Notes under the pieces: model-generated
The model's database searches: none
What the model saw: only the letters and a program-made list of their open reading frames with translations
What the model was told of the DNA's origin: nothing
Program-made: the position numbers and the translations under genes
Origin: Proteus vulgaris
GTDB taxonomy: Bacteria; Pseudomonadota; Gammaproteobacteria; Enterobacterales; Enterobacteriaceae
Assembly: GCF_016239305.1 (NCBI RefSeq)
Contig: NZ_JAEHOQ010000002.1
Coordinates: forward strand, 205,210-269,209
Direction: 5' to 3'
DNA length: 64,000 bases
Part shown: positions 18,650 to 28,486 of the stretch, piece after piece
Numbering within the stretch: position 1 is the stretch's first letter
How the letters are laid out: each line of letters opens with the position of its first letter

Positions 18650-19354
18650 ATGAACTCCATTAAAACGCTCTTTGCTCAAGGGTTATGGACAAACAACTCA
18701 GCCCTAGTGCAGTTGCTTGGTCTATGTCCTTTACTCGCGGTTTCTTCTACAGCAACGAACGCACTAGGCTTAGGGCTTGCGACAACATTAGTACTATTTT
18801 GCACCAATGTGGCAGTTTCAAGTTTACGTCGTTGGGTTCCTTCTGAAATTCGCATCCCAATTTATGTTATGATAATCGCGTCTGTCGTTAGTGCTGTACA
18901 ATTACTGATCAACGCATACGCCTACGGTTTATACCAGTCGTTGGGGATCTTTATTCCATTAATAGTCACCAACTGTATTGTTATTGGCCGTGCTGAAGCC
19001 TTCGCTGCTAAAAATGAAGTCTTTCCTTCTGCTATTGATGGTTTAGCAATGGGATTAGGGGCAACAGCCGCACTCTTTGTGTTAGGCGCGATCCGTGAAA
19101 TTTTAGGTAACGGAACATTATTTGACGGTGCAGATTTACTGTTAGGTGAATGGGCTCAAGTATTAAGAATCGAAATAGTTCATTTAGATTCCCCCTTCTT
19201 ACTTGCCATTTTACCACCAGGCGCCTTTATCGGTTTAGGCTTTATGTTAGCGGGAAAATACCTTATCGATGAAAGACAGAAAAAGCGCAGCGCTTCGACA
19301 ATGAAAACTTATGAAAAAGAACAAGGCTGTGGTAGTCATATTGTTAAAAATTAA
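18650..19354 (+). CDS. rsxE: RsxE, electron transport complex subunit
   Basis: 234-residue polytopic membrane protein of the RnfE/NqrD family. Start ATG at 18650, one base after the rsxG stop; the frame is open further upstream, but that would extend back into rsx[21 protein letters not shown] and [15 protein letters not shown] carry the paired cysteines that mirror those of RsxA. The C-terminal tail is polar and cytoplasmic. It is the last rsx gene, and nth follows after about 12 bp, as in E. coli. Confidence 0.95.
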   Translation: MNSIKTLFAQGLWTNNSALVQLLGLCPLLAVSSTATNALGLGLATTLVLFCTNVAVSSLRRWVPSEIRIPIYVMIIASVVSAVQLLINAYAYGLYQSLGIFIPLIVTNCIVIGRAEAFAAKNEVFPSAIDGLAMGLGATAALFVLGAIREILGNGTLFDGADLLLGEWAQVLRIEIVHLDSPFLLAILPPGAFIGLGFMLAGKYLIDERQKKRSASTMKTYEKEQGCGSHIVKN

Positions 19355-19366
19355 TTTGTGAGCATA

Positions 19367-20005
19367 ATGAATCAAGCAAAACGTATTGAAATTCTAACTC
19401 GGTTGCGTGATAACAATCCGCAACCTACGACAGAGCTAAAATTTGACTCTCCGTTTGAATTATTGATCTCCGTGTTACTCTCTGCACAAGCCACCGATGT
19501 GAGTGTCAATAAGGCAACTGCTAAACTTTATCCTGTTGCCAATACACCACAAGCTATCCTGAGTTTAGGGGTGGATGGACTTAAGAAATACATTAAAACC
19601 ATTGGCCTATATAATACCAAAGCTGAAAATGTGATTAAGACCTGTCAAATCTTGGTAGATAAACATCACAGTGAGGTTCCTGAAAACAGAGAAGCCCTTG
19701 AAGCTTTGCCAGGTGTTGGTCGCAAAACTGCAAATGTTGTTTTAAATACCGCATTTGGTTGGCCAACAATTGCTGTCGATACACATATCTTTAGAGTGAG
19801 TAATCGTACAGGCTTTGCCCCCGGCAAGAATGTCAATGAAGTTGAGCAAAAACTCTTAAAGGTTGTTCCGGCAGAATTTAAAGTTGATTGCCATCACTGG
19901 CTTATTCTTCACGGTCGTTATACCTGTATTGCACGAAAACCACGGTGTGGCTCTTGTATTATTGAAGATCTGTGTGAATTTAAAGAAAAAACAGATCCCG
20001 AATAA
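19367..20005 (+). CDS. nth: Endonuclease III (DNA glycosylase/AP lyase)
   Basis: Removes oxidised pyrimidines and cleaves the abasic site by beta-elimination in base excision repair. 212 residues from the ATG at 19367, chosen because it gives the family start MNQAKRIEIL; a GTG at 19358 is the alternative. The helix-hairpin-helix LPGVGRKTAN near 114 includes the catalytic lysine. The catalytic aspartate is in VDTHIFRV near 138. The C-terminal C-x6-C-x2-C-x5-C cluster motif (CIARKPRCGSCIIEDLC) binds [4Fe-4S]. It ends the rsx operon, as in E. coli, and synteny with E. coli breaks immediately after it. Confidence 0.97.
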   Translation: MNQAKRIEILTRLRDNNPQPTTELKFDSPFELLISVLLSAQATDVSVNKATAKLYPVANTPQAILSLGVDGLKKYIKTIGLYNTKAENVIKTCQILVDKHHSEVPENREALEALPGVGRKTANVVLNTAFGWPTIAVDTHIFRVSNRTGFAPGKNVNEVEQKLLKVVPAEFKVDCHHWLILHGRYTCIARKPRCGSCIIEDLCEFKEKTDPE

Positions 20006-20118
20006 AAATTTGCCGATTTGTCTGTTTTTCTGATGCAATATTACTTGCGTCACTACGCACAATCGAATAAAACTATTGCCCACTTTTATTATTAAAACTG
20101 CCGACTTTCCGGAAAAAT

Positions 20119-22065
20119 ATGTTTCAAGACAATCCGCTGCTTGCACAGCTAAAACAGCAACTCCATGCCCAAACACCGCGCGTGGAAGGCCTTGTAAAGG
20201 GAACAGATAAAGGCTTTGGCTTCCTTGAAGTTGATGGTCAGAAAAGCTATTTTATTCCCCCTCCGCAAATGAAAAAAGTGATGCACGGAGACCGTGTAAT
20301 TGCCGCTGTTCATACCAATAACGACAAAGAATCAGTTGAACCTGAAGAGTTAGTCGAACCCTTTTTAACTCGTTTTGTCGGCCGTATTCAGAGAAAAGAG
20401 GGTGATAACCGTCTGTGGATAATACCAGACCATCCTTTACTAAAAGATGCAATTCCTTGTCGCCCAGCTCAAGGTTTAACCCATAATTTTGTCGATCAAG
20501 ATTGGGCTGTTGCGGTTATGCGCCGTCACCCACTTAATAAAGGTGATAAAGGTTTTCAGGCAGAAATCACCGACTATATTACAGATAAAGACGATCACTT
20601 CGCCCCTTGGTGGGTAACCTTAATGCGCCATCAACTTGAGCGCGATGCGCCAGAAATGGGCAATGAAGCTCTTACATTACATGATGCATTACCTCGTGAA
20701 GATCTGACTTCTCTCTCCTTTGTCACTATTGACAGTGCATCAACAGAAGACATGGATGACGCACTCTTTATTCGTAAAGAAGAGAACGGTCAATTAACGC
20801 TATTTATCGCCATTGCCGATCCTACGGCTTATATTCTGCCAAATAGTGAATTAGATAAAATTGCGGCACAACGCGCACTAACTAACTATCTGCCGGGCTT
20901 TAACATCCCAATGTTGCCTCGCGAGCTATCTGATAACATCTGCTCATTACGCCCTAATGAAAAGCGTCCAGCATTAGTTTGCCAAGTCAGCATTGCGCAA
21001 GATGGTGCATTACTTGACGATATTCACTTCTATTCTGCATGGGTAGTATCTAAAGCTAAACTGGTTTACGACCATATTTCAGATTGGTTAGAAGGCGGTA
21101 ATGGTGATTGGAAACCAGAGAATGATATCGTTCATGAACAAGTAATGTTATTAAAAGAAATGTGTGAAAAACGTCATGAGTGGCGTGAAAAACATGCTCT
21201 GGTCTTTAAGGAACGCCCAGATTACCGCTTTATTCTTGATGAAGGTGGCAATGTATTAGATATCGTGGCTGAAAATCGTCGTATTGCAAACCGCATTGTT
21301 GAAGAAGCGATGATCACGGCCAATATCTGTGCAGCTAAAGTGTTGGCAAAAAACTTAGGCTTTGGTGTTTATAACGTTCACACAGGTTTTGATCCACTTT
21401 ATATCGATCAAGTTGTACAAACTCTAAAAGATAATGGCATTGAAACCACTTCTGAAAGATTGTTAACCCTTGAAGGTTTCTGCCAATTACGTCGTGAACT
21501 CGATAACCAACCGAATCAATTCCTTGATAGCCGTATTCGTCGTTACCAAAACTTTGCTGAAATCAAATCAGAGCCAGGCCCACACTTTGGCTTAGGGCTG
21601 GAAGCTTACGCAACATGGACATCGCCGATCCGTAAATACAGTGATATTTTAAATCACCGTTTACTGAAAGCGATTATTAGTAAAGAACCGGCTGAAAAAC
21701 CACAAGAAGAAGATGGTATTCGTATTGCGGAACGCCGTCGTGCTAATCGTATGGCGGAACGAGATGTGGGTGATTGGTTATATGCTCGTTTCTTAAAACC
21801 TTTTGCGGATACTGAAACGCCATTTAACGCTGAAATTATCGATATTACGCGCGGTGGTATTCGTGTTCGTTTAGTTGAAAATGGCGCAGTAGCCTTTATT
21901 CCAGCTCCTTTCTTACATGCTGTGCGTGATGAAATTCAATGCAGTCAAGAAACGGGTACAGTGATTGTGAAAGGCGAAAGCGCTTATAAACTCAATGATA
22001 TCATTCCTGTTCGCATCGAAGATGTAAAACTCGAAACACGTAATATCGTTGCTCGCCCTATCTAA
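20119..22065 (+). CDS. rnb: Exoribonuclease II
   Basis: Processive 3'-to-5' degradation of single-stranded RNA. 648 residues against 644 in E. coli. Cold-shock-like RNA-binding domains at the N-terminus ([18 protein letters not shown]) precede the RNB catalytic domain with the acidic metal site [12 protein letters not shown] (near 202-213) and [14 protein letters not shown] near 510. An S1 domain lies at the C-terminus ([19 protein letters not shown]). The ATG at 20119 is preceded by CCGGAAAA. It is transcribed alone and ends at a clear terminator. Confidence 0.97.
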   Translation: MFQDNPLLAQLKQQLHAQTPRVEGLVKGTDKGFGFLEVDGQKSYFIPPPQMKKVMHGDRVIAAVHTNNDKESVEPEELVEPFLTRFVGRIQRKEGDNRLWIIPDHPLLKDAIPCRPAQGLTHNFVDQDWAVAVMRRHPLNKGDKGFQAEITDYITDKDDHFAPWWVTLMRHQLERDAPEMGNEALTLHDALPREDLTSLSFVTIDSASTEDMDDALFIRKEENGQLTLFIAIADPTAYILPNSELDKIAAQRALTNYLPGFNIPMLPRELSDNICSLRPNEKRPALVCQVSIAQDGALLDDIHFYSAWVVSKAKLVYDHISDWLEGGNGDWKPENDIVHEQVMLLKEMCEKRHEWREKHALVFKERPDYRFILDEGGNVLDIVAENRRIANRIVEEAMITANICAAKVLAKNLGFGVYNVHTGFDPLYIDQVVQTLKDNGIETTSERLLTLEGFCQLRRELDNQPNQFLDSRIRRYQNFAEIKSEPGPHFGLGLEAYATWTSPIRKYSDILNHRLLKAIISKEPAEKPQEEDGIRIAERRRANRMAERDVGDWLYARFLKPFADTETPFNAEIIDITRGGIRVRLVENGAVAFIPAPFLHAVRDEIQCSQETGTVIVKGESAYKLNDIIPVRIEDVKLETRNIVARPI

Positions 22066-22088
22066 TTAGTCTGTAGTCGGTATACAAT

Positions 22089-22123
22089 AAAACTGATGGT
22101 TCATTTTGAACTATCAGTTTTTT
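22089..22123 (+). terminator. Intrinsic terminator after rnb
   Basis: AAACTGAT and ATCAGTTT form the outer stem with an inner GTTCA/GAAC pairing, followed by T6. Confidence 0.85.
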
Positions 22124-22250
22124 ATGCCTTTTATCTTTGCTAGACATATCACTAGAAATTTAAAGGGAATAAAAAGGAAATATTTTTATGGTATCAAGGA
22201 AATAAATTACACATACCATAAATTTAGTAATAAACAAATGGATTGAATTA

Positions 22251-22799
22251 ATGAAAGATAAAGTGCAAATTAGCCGTTTTTTGAGCTATATATTACGACA
22301 CGCCCCTGAAAGTATTGGTTTATCACTTGATGAACAAGGATGGGGTGAAATATCACAATTGATCTCGTTAGCACAGAAAAAAGGCACGCCACTAACCCTT
22401 GAACTAATTAGCGATGTGGTAGAAACAAATGATAAAAAGCGTTTTGCTGTTTCAGAAGATGGACTTTTTATTCGTGCAGTTCAAGGACACTCTCTTAAGA
22501 CTACTGTTGATTACCAAGCTATTACTCCTCCAAAAATACTTTATCACGGCACAGCGACTCGTTTTATCGACAGTATTTTTAATCGAGGTTTAATACCTAA
22601 CGGTCGCCAATATGTTCATCTATCACAAGATTATAAAACAGCCGTGAATGTCGGCAACCGTCATGGAAAAGCCGTTGTTTTAATTGTTGATAGTGAAAAA
22701 ATGTTTAATGAAGGTTTTGAATTTTATCAGGCTGATAATGGTGTATGGTTAACACTTTCCGTGCCTATAAAATATCTAAAAATCGAAGAGAAAGAATAA
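22251..22799 (+). CDS. kptA: RNA 2'-phosphotransferase KptA (Tpt1 family)
   Basis: 182 residues. In eukaryotes this family transfers the 2'-phosphate left by tRNA splicing to NAD+, forming ADP-ribose 1'',2''-cyclic phosphate. Bacterial KptA has the same chemistry, but its cellular substrate is unclear. The arginine-histidine pair is R16-H17 (YILRHAPE), the second conserved arginine is R64 (KRFAVSEDG), and the ADP-ribosyltransferase-like part begins at LYHGTATRF near 99. The length is normal. It is inserted between rnb and yciH, where E. coli has other genes. The ribosome site is weak. An exact matS site lies just downstream. Confidence 0.92.
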   Translation: MKDKVQISRFLSYILRHAPESIGLSLDEQGWGEISQLISLAQKKGTPLTLELISDVVETNDKKRFAVSEDGLFIRAVQGHSLKTTVDYQAITPPKILYHGTATRFIDSIFNRGLIPNGRQYVHLSQDYKTAVNVGNRHGKAVVLIVDSEKMFNEGFEFYQADNGVWLTLSVPIKYLKIEEKE

Positions 22800-22819
22800 A
22801 ATGAAACATAAACAAATAG

Positions 22820-22832
22820 GTGACATTGTCAC
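22820..22832. promoter_or_regulatory. matS site between kptA and yciH
   Basis: GTGACATTGTCAC is an exact matS match, embedded in a 21-bp palindrome (22816-22836) in the gap between convergent genes. The palindrome is not followed by a T-run, so it is not a good terminator. Confidence 0.85.
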
Positions 22833-22873
22833 CTATAATCTTTATTCATTTCATTGTTATCTAGCTAGCTAAA

Positions 22874-23197
22874 TCAGCCACCAGCCAGTTTAACTTTCAT
22901 TCCTTTAGCTTCTAATAGCGATTTAATTAAATCACGTTTGTCACCTTGGATCTCAATTAAACCATCTTTTACACTACCACCACAGCCACATTTTTTCTTA
23001 AGTTCGGCGGCAAGTTTGGCCAACTCAGCATCATCCAGATCAATACCTGAAACGACACAAACACCTTTACCTTTACGCCCACTAGTTTGGCGCTGAATAC
23101 GCACAATACCATCACCGACAGGACGTACAGGCTTTTGTTCTTCTTCTTTAATGCGACCCGCATCTGTGGAATAAACCAAACGAGAGTTATTATCCAT
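22874..23197 (-). CDS. yciH: YciH, SUI1/eIF1-like translation factor
   Basis: 107 residues with a single SUI1 domain (about 28-107: VRIQRQTSGRKGKGVCVVSG ... CGCGGSVKDGLIEIQGDKRD), homologous to eukaryotic eIF1. E. coli YciH is known to influence start-site fidelity on 30S subunits in vitro and has been linked to stress-time translation control. Length and sequence match E. coli (108 aa). It lies downstream of pyrF on the same strand, as in E. coli, with a 77-bp gap. Confidence 0.95.
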   Translation of the reverse strand: MDNNSRLVYSTDAGRIKEEEQKPVRPVGDGIVRIQRQTSGRKGKGVCVVSGIDLDDAELAKLAAELKKKCGCGGSVKDGLIEIQGDKRDLIKSLLEAKGMKVKLAGG

Positions 23198-23274
23198 GTT
23201 AATTACATACCTTGTATATATTCGTCATACTTTTAAGATGCAGTGCATTGTCACTTAGCTACATCTTGAGTTGT

Positions 23275-24003
23275 TTAGAGTATAGAACGATTAATTTGTT
23301 GCAATGTTTCAAGAGGATTATCACTACGTGTAATAGGACGTCCAATCACCATATAATCAACCCCTGCTGCAATAGCTTGTTCTGGTGTCATGACTCGACG
23401 CTGATCACCAACATCACTCCCTGTAGGACGAATACCTGGCGTCACTAATAAGAAATCATCACCACAAACTTGTTTAAAACGTGTTGCTTCATGTGCAGAG
23501 CAAACAACACCATCAAGACCACAAGATTTTGTCAGCAATGCCAACCGCTCTGCTTGTTCTGCCGGCGTTAATGTTATACCCAATTCAATCAGATCAGATT
23601 GATCCATACTAGTTAACACCGTCACTGCCGTTAAAAGCGGTGCGTCTTTACCATAGGATGCAAGGCTCTCTTTAGCGGCTCGCATCATGCGACTGCCACC
23701 ACTTGCATGCACGTTCACCATCCACACACCTAAATCAGCGGCTGCTGCAACTGCTCTTGCAACGGTATTTGGAATATCATGAAATTTTAGATCCAAAAAA
23801 ATGTCAAAACCGTCTTTTTGTAACTGTGTGACAAATTGAGGTCCAAAACGGGTAAACATCTCTTTACCAATTTTTAAACGACAAGATAAGGGATCGATAC
23901 GTTGTGCAAAATCTAATGCACTTTTTTGATCTTCATAGTCTAATGCCACAATAACGGGCGTGCAGGTGAACTCGGGCGATTTTTTATCACAATGAAATGA
24001 CAT
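23275..24003 (-). CDS. pyrF: Orotidine 5'-phosphate decarboxylase
   Basis: Last step of UMP synthesis. 242-residue TIM barrel with the catalytic Lys-Asp-Lys-Asp network in [14 protein letters not shown] (near residue 70) and the phosphate-binding end [17 protein letters not shown] and [10 protein letters not shown]. The N-terminus [13 protein letters not shown] carries the first active-site aspartate. The length equals E. coli PyrF (245). It follows lapAB on the same strand, with yciH behind it, the E. coli order. Confidence 0.97.
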   Translation of the reverse strand: MSFHCDKKSPEFTCTPVIVALDYEDQKSALDFAQRIDPLSCRLKIGKEMFTRFGPQFVTQLQKDGFDIFLDLKFHDIPNTVARAVAAAADLGVWMVNVHASGGSRMMRAAKESLASYGKDAPLLTAVTVLTSMDQSDLIELGITLTPAEQAERLALLTKSCGLDGVVCSAHEATRFKQVCGDDFLLVTPGIRPTGSDVGDQRRVMTPEQAIAAGVDYMVIGRPITRSDNPLETLQQINRSIL

Positions 24004-24039
24004 TTTAGGGCCTTTATTTATAAAGAGACTATTAAAAAA

Positions 24040-24052
24040 GTGACATCGTCAC
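24040..24052. promoter_or_regulatory. matS site overlapping the lapB stop codon
   Basis: GTGACATCGTCAC is an exact matS match. Its last four bases contain the reverse-strand TGA of lapB (24049-24051); the rest is in the lapB-pyrF gap. Only 1.2 kb from the previous matS. Confidence 0.85.
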
Positions 24053-25218
24053 TGACCATCTAAACCGCGAATAGGTTTAACGGTATCCCATGAACGGCAG
24101 GATGGACAATGCCAATATAATGCATGAGAGGTAAAGCCACATTTATGGCAACGATAATCCGGTTTGGTACGAATTTGTTCACCAACCATATAACGCAATA
24201 AGATAAGACTCTCTTTAGCGCGACCTTCTTCCGCTTCAGCTAAATGGTAACGCATTAAGCGATAGAAAAGTCGCATCGTAGGATGGCGTTCTAATTGGCG
24301 GTTAATATAAAGCTGGGCAGCTTCAATCCCTTCTTTGGCTTCAATAATATCCGCAAGGTAAAGTTCAGCAATTGCTCCACTATTACTATCAACACATTGG
24401 CGTAAATACGCCTCCCAACGAGAGGTATCTTCTTGCGTCTGGAAACATTCAAAAAGCATAGGTAATGTTTCACTCACCATCTCTTTATCTTGCTCAATAA
24501 CTTTCATCAGCACTTCAATGGCTTTCTGTTTCTCATCACGAGCAATATAAATACGGCCATACATAATTGAAACACGAGCACAAAGGGGATCCGCTTGGCC
24601 TGCTTTTTGTAGAAAATTAAGTGCACTATCAAGATTATCACTACTCATTTCTTGGAGTGCCAACTCACAGTAAAAATGTGATATTTGTTCTTTTAATTCA
24701 TGCTGACCTAATTTCACTAATTTTTCAGCTGTTTCGATGGCTTTGCCCCAATCGCTAGTTAACTGGTAAATAGCTAACAAAGATTGTAACGCACTTTGGC
24801 GGAACTCTTGCTCATCAATAAGTTGCTGAAACATATTTTCAGCTCGATCGTAAACCCCCGCAGCAACATAGTCACGGCCAAGTTGTTGAACAGCAAGGAG
24901 GCGTTGTTCAAAAGAAAGTGCAGCACTTTCCATTAAGGATTGGTGAATACGAATTGCGCGTTCAACTTCACCACGAGAACGGAAAAGATTGCCTAATGTA
25001 AGATGCGCTTCAAAAGCAGAGCTATCTTCTTTAAGCATTTCAAGGAAGAGATCAACAGCTTTATCTTGTTGATCTGAGAGTAAGAAGTTAACACCCGCCA
25101 CGTATTCTCGTGACAGGCGGTCGGCATTCTGCTGTTTATCCTGTTGTGCGCCACGACGCCCCATATACCAGCCGTAAGCAGCCGCGACAGGTAATAACAG
25201 AAACAGCAATTCTAGCAT
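24049..25218 (-). CDS. lapB: LapB (YciM), lipopolysaccharide assembly regulator
   Basis: 389 residues, identical in length to E. coli LapB. An N-terminal transmembrane helix (about 1-19) anchors a cytoplasmic array of about nine tetratricopeptide repeats (AFEAHLTLGNLFRSRGEVER and similar). A C-terminal rubredoxin-like metal knuckle with two CxxC pairs (CHKCGF and CPSC, near 357 and 371) follows. LapB works with the FtsH protease and YejM/PbgA to control LpxC turnover and so LPS synthesis. It directly follows lapA (12 bp), the conserved lapAB pair. Confidence 0.96.
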   Translation of the reverse strand: MLELLFLLLPVAAAYGWYMGRRGAQQDKQQNADRLSREYVAGVNFLLSDQQDKAVDLFLEMLKEDSSAFEAHLTLGNLFRSRGEVERAIRIHQSLMESAALSFEQRLLAVQQLGRDYVAAGVYDRAENMFQQLIDEQEFRQSALQSLLAIYQLTSDWGKAIETAEKLVKLGQHELKEQISHFYCELALQEMSSDNLDSALNFLQKAGQADPLCARVSIMYGRIYIARDEKQKAIEVLMKVIEQDKEMVSETLPMLFECFQTQEDTSRWEAYLRQCVDSNSGAIAELYLADIIEAKEGIEAAQLYINRQLERHPTMRLFYRLMRYHLAEAEEGRAKESLILLRYMVGEQIRTKPDYRCHKCGFTSHALYWHCPSCRSWDTVKPIRGLDGQ

Positions 25219-25230
25219 CAGCTATCGTCC

Positions 25231-25548
25231 TTATTTCGTAGCAGAAGCAACCGTTGGGCGACTTTCTTGGCTTTCTTGTTTGGTTTGAGCGCTTTCAAGA
25301 CGTTTAATCTTACGTTTTGCTCGACCTAGTGATAAACGGGCGCGCAAATAGAAAACACCACTCACAATCCAACCAAGAACAAAGCCTACACCAAACAGCG
25401 TGGCCAATAAGGTAGAAATACGATATTCACCTTGAGCAATAAGGTAATTGAATGTGACTACCTGATCGTTATTTGAGCCTAAAGTCATGGCAATGACCAC
25501 GATAGCAAAAACAAGAATAACCAAAATAAAAAGTAGGACTTTTTTCAC
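25231..25548 (-). CDS. lapA: LapA (YciS), membrane partner of LapB
   Basis: 105 residues, DUF1049 family. It has two membrane helices (about 4-22 and 43-66) and a basic coiled cytoplasmic tail (RAKRKIKRLESAQTKQES). The central VTFNYLIAQGEYRISTLLA is nearly the same as in E. coli. The start codon is GTG at 25548, preceded by AAAGGAAAT; an overlapping ATG is out of frame. It is first in the lapA-lapB pair. Its exact role in LPS assembly is less clear than that of LapB. Confidence 0.93.
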   Translation of the reverse strand: MKKVLLFILVILVFAIVVIAMTLGSNNDQVVTFNYLIAQGEYRISTLLATLFGVGFVLGWIVSGVFYLRARLSLGRAKRKIKRLESAQTKQESQESRPTVASATK

Positions 25549-25707
25549 ATTATTTCCTTTCTTATTCTCTTTTCTTTAGTGGACAGATAAAGGTAGCATT
25601 TTCACTGCGCACAAAGAAAGTCATTTCTTAGAATCAACTGATTTTCGTATATTTTTTCACATAAATATTGAAAAAGACATTCTGTATCTCAAAAATAAAG
25701 GCTATCG

Positions 25708-26427
25708 TCAGGATTTGAGTAATAAACGTCGCTCAATCACCTTAAATGCACACCAAACAACCACAGTACTAATAAGAATACCGACAATCACATCAGATGC
25801 CCAGTGCATTCCCAATACGATACGCCCTACAGTGACATCGATTCCCCATAATAACCCGAGTGTTGCTAAAAAATAATGACGGCGCAACATAAAAAGAGCA
25901 AAAACAAACAAAGCGAGCGTTGCTGCAAATAAACTATGCCCGGATGGAAATGCATAACCGGTTTCCGCTTTCCAATGCTTAAGTTGCCATACTGGGATCA
26001 CTGGCGAGTTTTCCAATCCTTTTTGGAGCAATTGTTCCCGCTTCAATCTGGGAACTTGATAAAAGTCCTCTGGTGTAATGTGTAAATTCTCACTGACCCA
26101 AACAACGTAAGGACGAGGTTCTTTTACTGTATTTTTAACTGCAACCTTAATTAATTGCCCAACGACTAAGGTGGCAGTAATTATCACCGCTAATTGAATA
26201 AAATTATTACGTTTTAATTTTAAAACCATAAACAGTAATGCTAAAAACACAAGAAGACTAATGGTTCCCCAAGGTTTAGCCGCACTGTCTGCTATCCACA
26301 ATGTGCTAATTCCCCCTAAAGGATGATCAGTTGGTCGCCATTGCCAACCCAGCATTAACACTGCACTAGGTATGATTAAGAGTAATATACTGCCTAATAA
26401 AATTAATTTTGTTATCTTCTTATTCAA
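25708..26427 (-). CDS. pgpB: PgpB, membrane lipid phosphatase (PAP2 family)
   Basis: 239 residues from a TTG at 26427. This start was chosen because AGAAGG lies nine bases before it; the frame is open to another TTG at 26451 that has no ribosome site, and no upstream ATG exists in frame. About six membrane helices surround the PAP2 triad: KNTVKEPRP, PSGHS, and GRIVLGMHWASD with the catalytic histidine. E. coli PgpB dephosphorylates phosphatidylglycerol phosphate and undecaprenyl pyrophosphate. Position between ribA and lapA is conserved. Confidence 0.93.
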   Translation of the reverse strand: MNKKITKLILLGSILLLIIPSAVLMLGWQWRPTDHPLGGISTLWIADSAAKPWGTISLLVFLALLFMVLKLKRNNFIQLAVIITATLVVGQLIKVAVKNTVKEPRPYVVWVSENLHITPEDFYQVPRLKREQLLQKGLENSPVIPVWQLKHWKAETGYAFPSGHSLFAATLALFVFALFMLRRHYFLATLGLLWGIDVTVGRIVLGMHWASDVIVGILISTVVVWCAFKVIERRLLLKS

Positions 26428-26692
26428 TATATCTACCCTTCTAAAATACAAATGTTGTCTTTCATTTATGTTTAAAGACTATCAGTATAAACGATGCTCG
26501 TTTAGCAATAAATCATTATGCAATAAGGCTCAAAATCTGATAATTTGTACTGGTGTGAATTTATAAGTGTGTGTTATCCATTTCCTTGCCTATCAGACAT
26601 GGAAGTATTTCAGTGTTTTATTTCTCTTTGTTCTCGTTATAAAGTGTATAATCTTGAACGAGAGTTTCACCTGAAATTATGAGTCAAAAATA

Positions 26693-27292
26693 ATGAAATT
26701 AAGACGTATCGCAGAAGCAAAACTACCTACTCCTTTTGGGGAGTTTTTAATGGTCGGTTTTGAAGAAATCGCAACAGGTAAAGATCACGTCGCCCTAGTC
26801 TATGGCGATATCTCAGGCTCAGAGCCTGTATTATCTCGTATTCATTCAGAATGTTTAACGGGTGATGCTTTATTTAGTTTACGTTGTGATTGTGGTTTTC
26901 AACTTGAAGCTGCGCTTTCACAAATAAGCAAAGCAGGTCGTGGTGTCTTACTTTATCATCGCCAAGAAGGCCGTAATATTGGCTTACTGAATAAAATAAG
27001 AGCTTATGCATTACAAGATAAAGGGTTAGATACCGTTGAAGCAAACCTCGAATTAGGTTTTAAAGCTGACGAACGTGATTTTACCCTTTGTGCTGACATG
27101 TATAACTTATTAGGTGTTCATGAAGTGCGGTTATTAACTAATAATCCGAAAAAAATTGAAATCATGAAAATCGCAGGCATTAATGTTATCGAGCGAGTTC
27201 CTCTGATTGTCGGGCGTAATCCAAGTAATGCACATTATCTTGATACTAAAGCCGATAAAATGGGCCATCTTTTATTTAAGAAAGCGCAATAA
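26693..27292 (+). CDS. ribA: GTP cyclohydrolase II
   Basis: First step of riboflavin synthesis, opening GTP to a diaminopyrimidine. 199 residues (E. coli 196). The zinc-binding cysteines are in the motif [19 protein letters not shown] near residue 53-71. The active-site segment [17 protein letters not shown] is near 91. NNPKKIEIM and ERVPL near the C-terminus are typical. No FMN riboswitch is visible upstream. It is followed by its own terminator. Confidence 0.96.
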   Translation: MKLRRIAEAKLPTPFGEFLMVGFEEIATGKDHVALVYGDISGSEPVLSRIHSECLTGDALFSLRCDCGFQLEAALSQISKAGRGVLLYHRQEGRNIGLLNKIRAYALQDKGLDTVEANLELGFKADERDFTLCADMYNLLGVHEVRLLTNNPKKIEIMKIAGINVIERVPLIVGRNPSNAHYLDTKADKMGHLLFKKAQ

Positions 27293-27321
27293 TAAAGTAA
27301 CAGCACAGCATTAATAATTTC

Positions 27322-27353
27322 AAATCCGAGCCTGAGTTGCTCGGATTTTTTAT
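27322..27353 (+). terminator. Intrinsic terminator after ribA
   Basis: AAATCCGAG and CTCGGATTT form a strong stem followed by T residues. Confidence 0.9.
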
Positions 27354-27543
27354 TCTGTTCCTTTTATTCTATTATCTTGTAAATTCATTCTTTATCTATC
27401 TTTCTTTGCTTATATTTTCTTCTTTTTTACCGCTCTTTCTTCATTAAATTATATCATGTGAAAATTTATCATATACGATTTCATTGACTATCTATCTGAT
27501 TCTAAGTTATTTATTAATAAATAAATTTTGATAGGAAGACATT

Positions 27544-28359
27544 ATGCCATTACATTTTTCTGGTAGGATTTTCGGCGCTCTATTATTAGCAGGAACATTA
27601 TTAACAGGCTGTGATAATAGTGAAAAAAACAGCTATTCAATCAAAGTTGGTGTGATTAATGGCGCTGAACAAGATGTGGCTGAAATTGCCAAAAAAGTCG
27701 CTAAAGAAAAATATGGCTTAGAGGTTGAATTAGTAGGTTTTAGTGGTTCATTATTACCAAATGATCCCACAGCAAATAAAGAATTAGATGCTAATGTTTT
27801 TCAGCATCGTCCTTTCCTTGCTCAAGATAATCAATCTCGCGGTTATAATTTAGTGGCTGTGGGTAACACCTTTGTTTTTCCTATGGCGGGCTATTCAACC
27901 AAAATTAAACACCCTTCTGAGTTAAAATCTGGTGATACAATTGCCGTTCCTAACGATCCGACCAACTTGGGTCGAGCCTTATTGTTATTAGATAAAGAAA
28001 AACTTATTACATTAAAACCAAATAGTGGCTTATTACCTACCGCTATCGATATTATTAGTAATCCTCTTAAATTAAAAATTATGGAGCTAGAAGGCGCACA
28101 ATTACCACGAGTGTTAAACGATCCTAAAGTCACCGTCGCCATTATTAGCACTACGTACATCCAACAAATTAATTTATCTCCGACAAAAGACAGTATTTTT
28201 ATTGAAGATAAAAATTCGCCTTACACCAATATTATTGTAGCGAGAGAAGACAATAAAGACGCTGATAATGTACGTGACTTTATCAAAGCTTATCAATCTC
28301 CTGAAGTTGCCACCGCTGCCGAAACCATTTTTAACGGGGGAGCAGTTCAGGGTTGGTAA
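27544..28359 (+). CDS. nlpA: NlpA, inner-membrane methionine-binding-like lipoprotein
   Basis: 271-residue lipoprotein of the MetQ/NlpA substrate-binding family. The signal peptide ends in the lipobox LLTGC, with Cys at about residue 23 and Asp directly after, the Lol-avoidance signal that keeps lipoproteins in the inner membrane. The mature part (IKVGVINGAEQDVAEIAKKVA, LVGFSGSLLPNDP, VPNDPTNLGRALLLL, IFNGGAVQGW) is closer to E. coli NlpA than to MetQ as I remember them. No ABC transporter genes (metNI) are adjacent. It is inserted between ribA and acnA, which are adjacent in E. coli. No MetJ box is evident. Confidence 0.9.
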   Translation: MPLHFSGRIFGALLLAGTLLTGCDNSEKNSYSIKVGVINGAEQDVAEIAKKVAKEKYGLEVELVGFSGSLLPNDPTANKELDANVFQHRPFLAQDNQSRGYNLVAVGNTFVFPMAGYSTKIKHPSELKSGDTIAVPNDPTNLGRALLLLDKEKLITLKPNSGLLPTAIDIISNPLKLKIMELEGAQLPRVLNDPKVTVAIISTTYIQQINLSPTKDSIFIEDKNSPYTNIIVAREDNKDADNVRDFIKAYQSPEVATAAETIFNGGAVQGW

Positions 28360-28401
28360 AAATTTATTAGTTTTTTTATGACATAATCTTCTTAAGCTAA
28401 C

Positions 28402-28441
28402 TAAAAAACACCCCAAAGTTGATATCCAACTTTTGGGGTGC
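28402..28441 (-). terminator. Intrinsic terminator of acnA, possibly bidirectional
   Basis: CACCCCAAA-GTTG pairs with CAACTTTTGGGGTG (one bulge). The run of six A just left of the stem is a T-tract when read on the reverse strand, after acnA. Confidence 0.85.
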
Positions 28442-28486
28442 TGTTCATTTTATAATGAGACGTTTAGCTATACCAATAAGGCCTAA

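Noticed and set aside
23228..23275. AAGATG...CATCTT inverted repeat between pyrF and yciH as a terminator or matS
   Set aside because: Long imperfect loop, no T-tract in the transcribed direction, and the internal GTCAC half-site has no matching partner.
26693..27292. FMN riboswitch before ribA
   Set aside because: The upstream 240 bp lacks the conserved RFN element segments.
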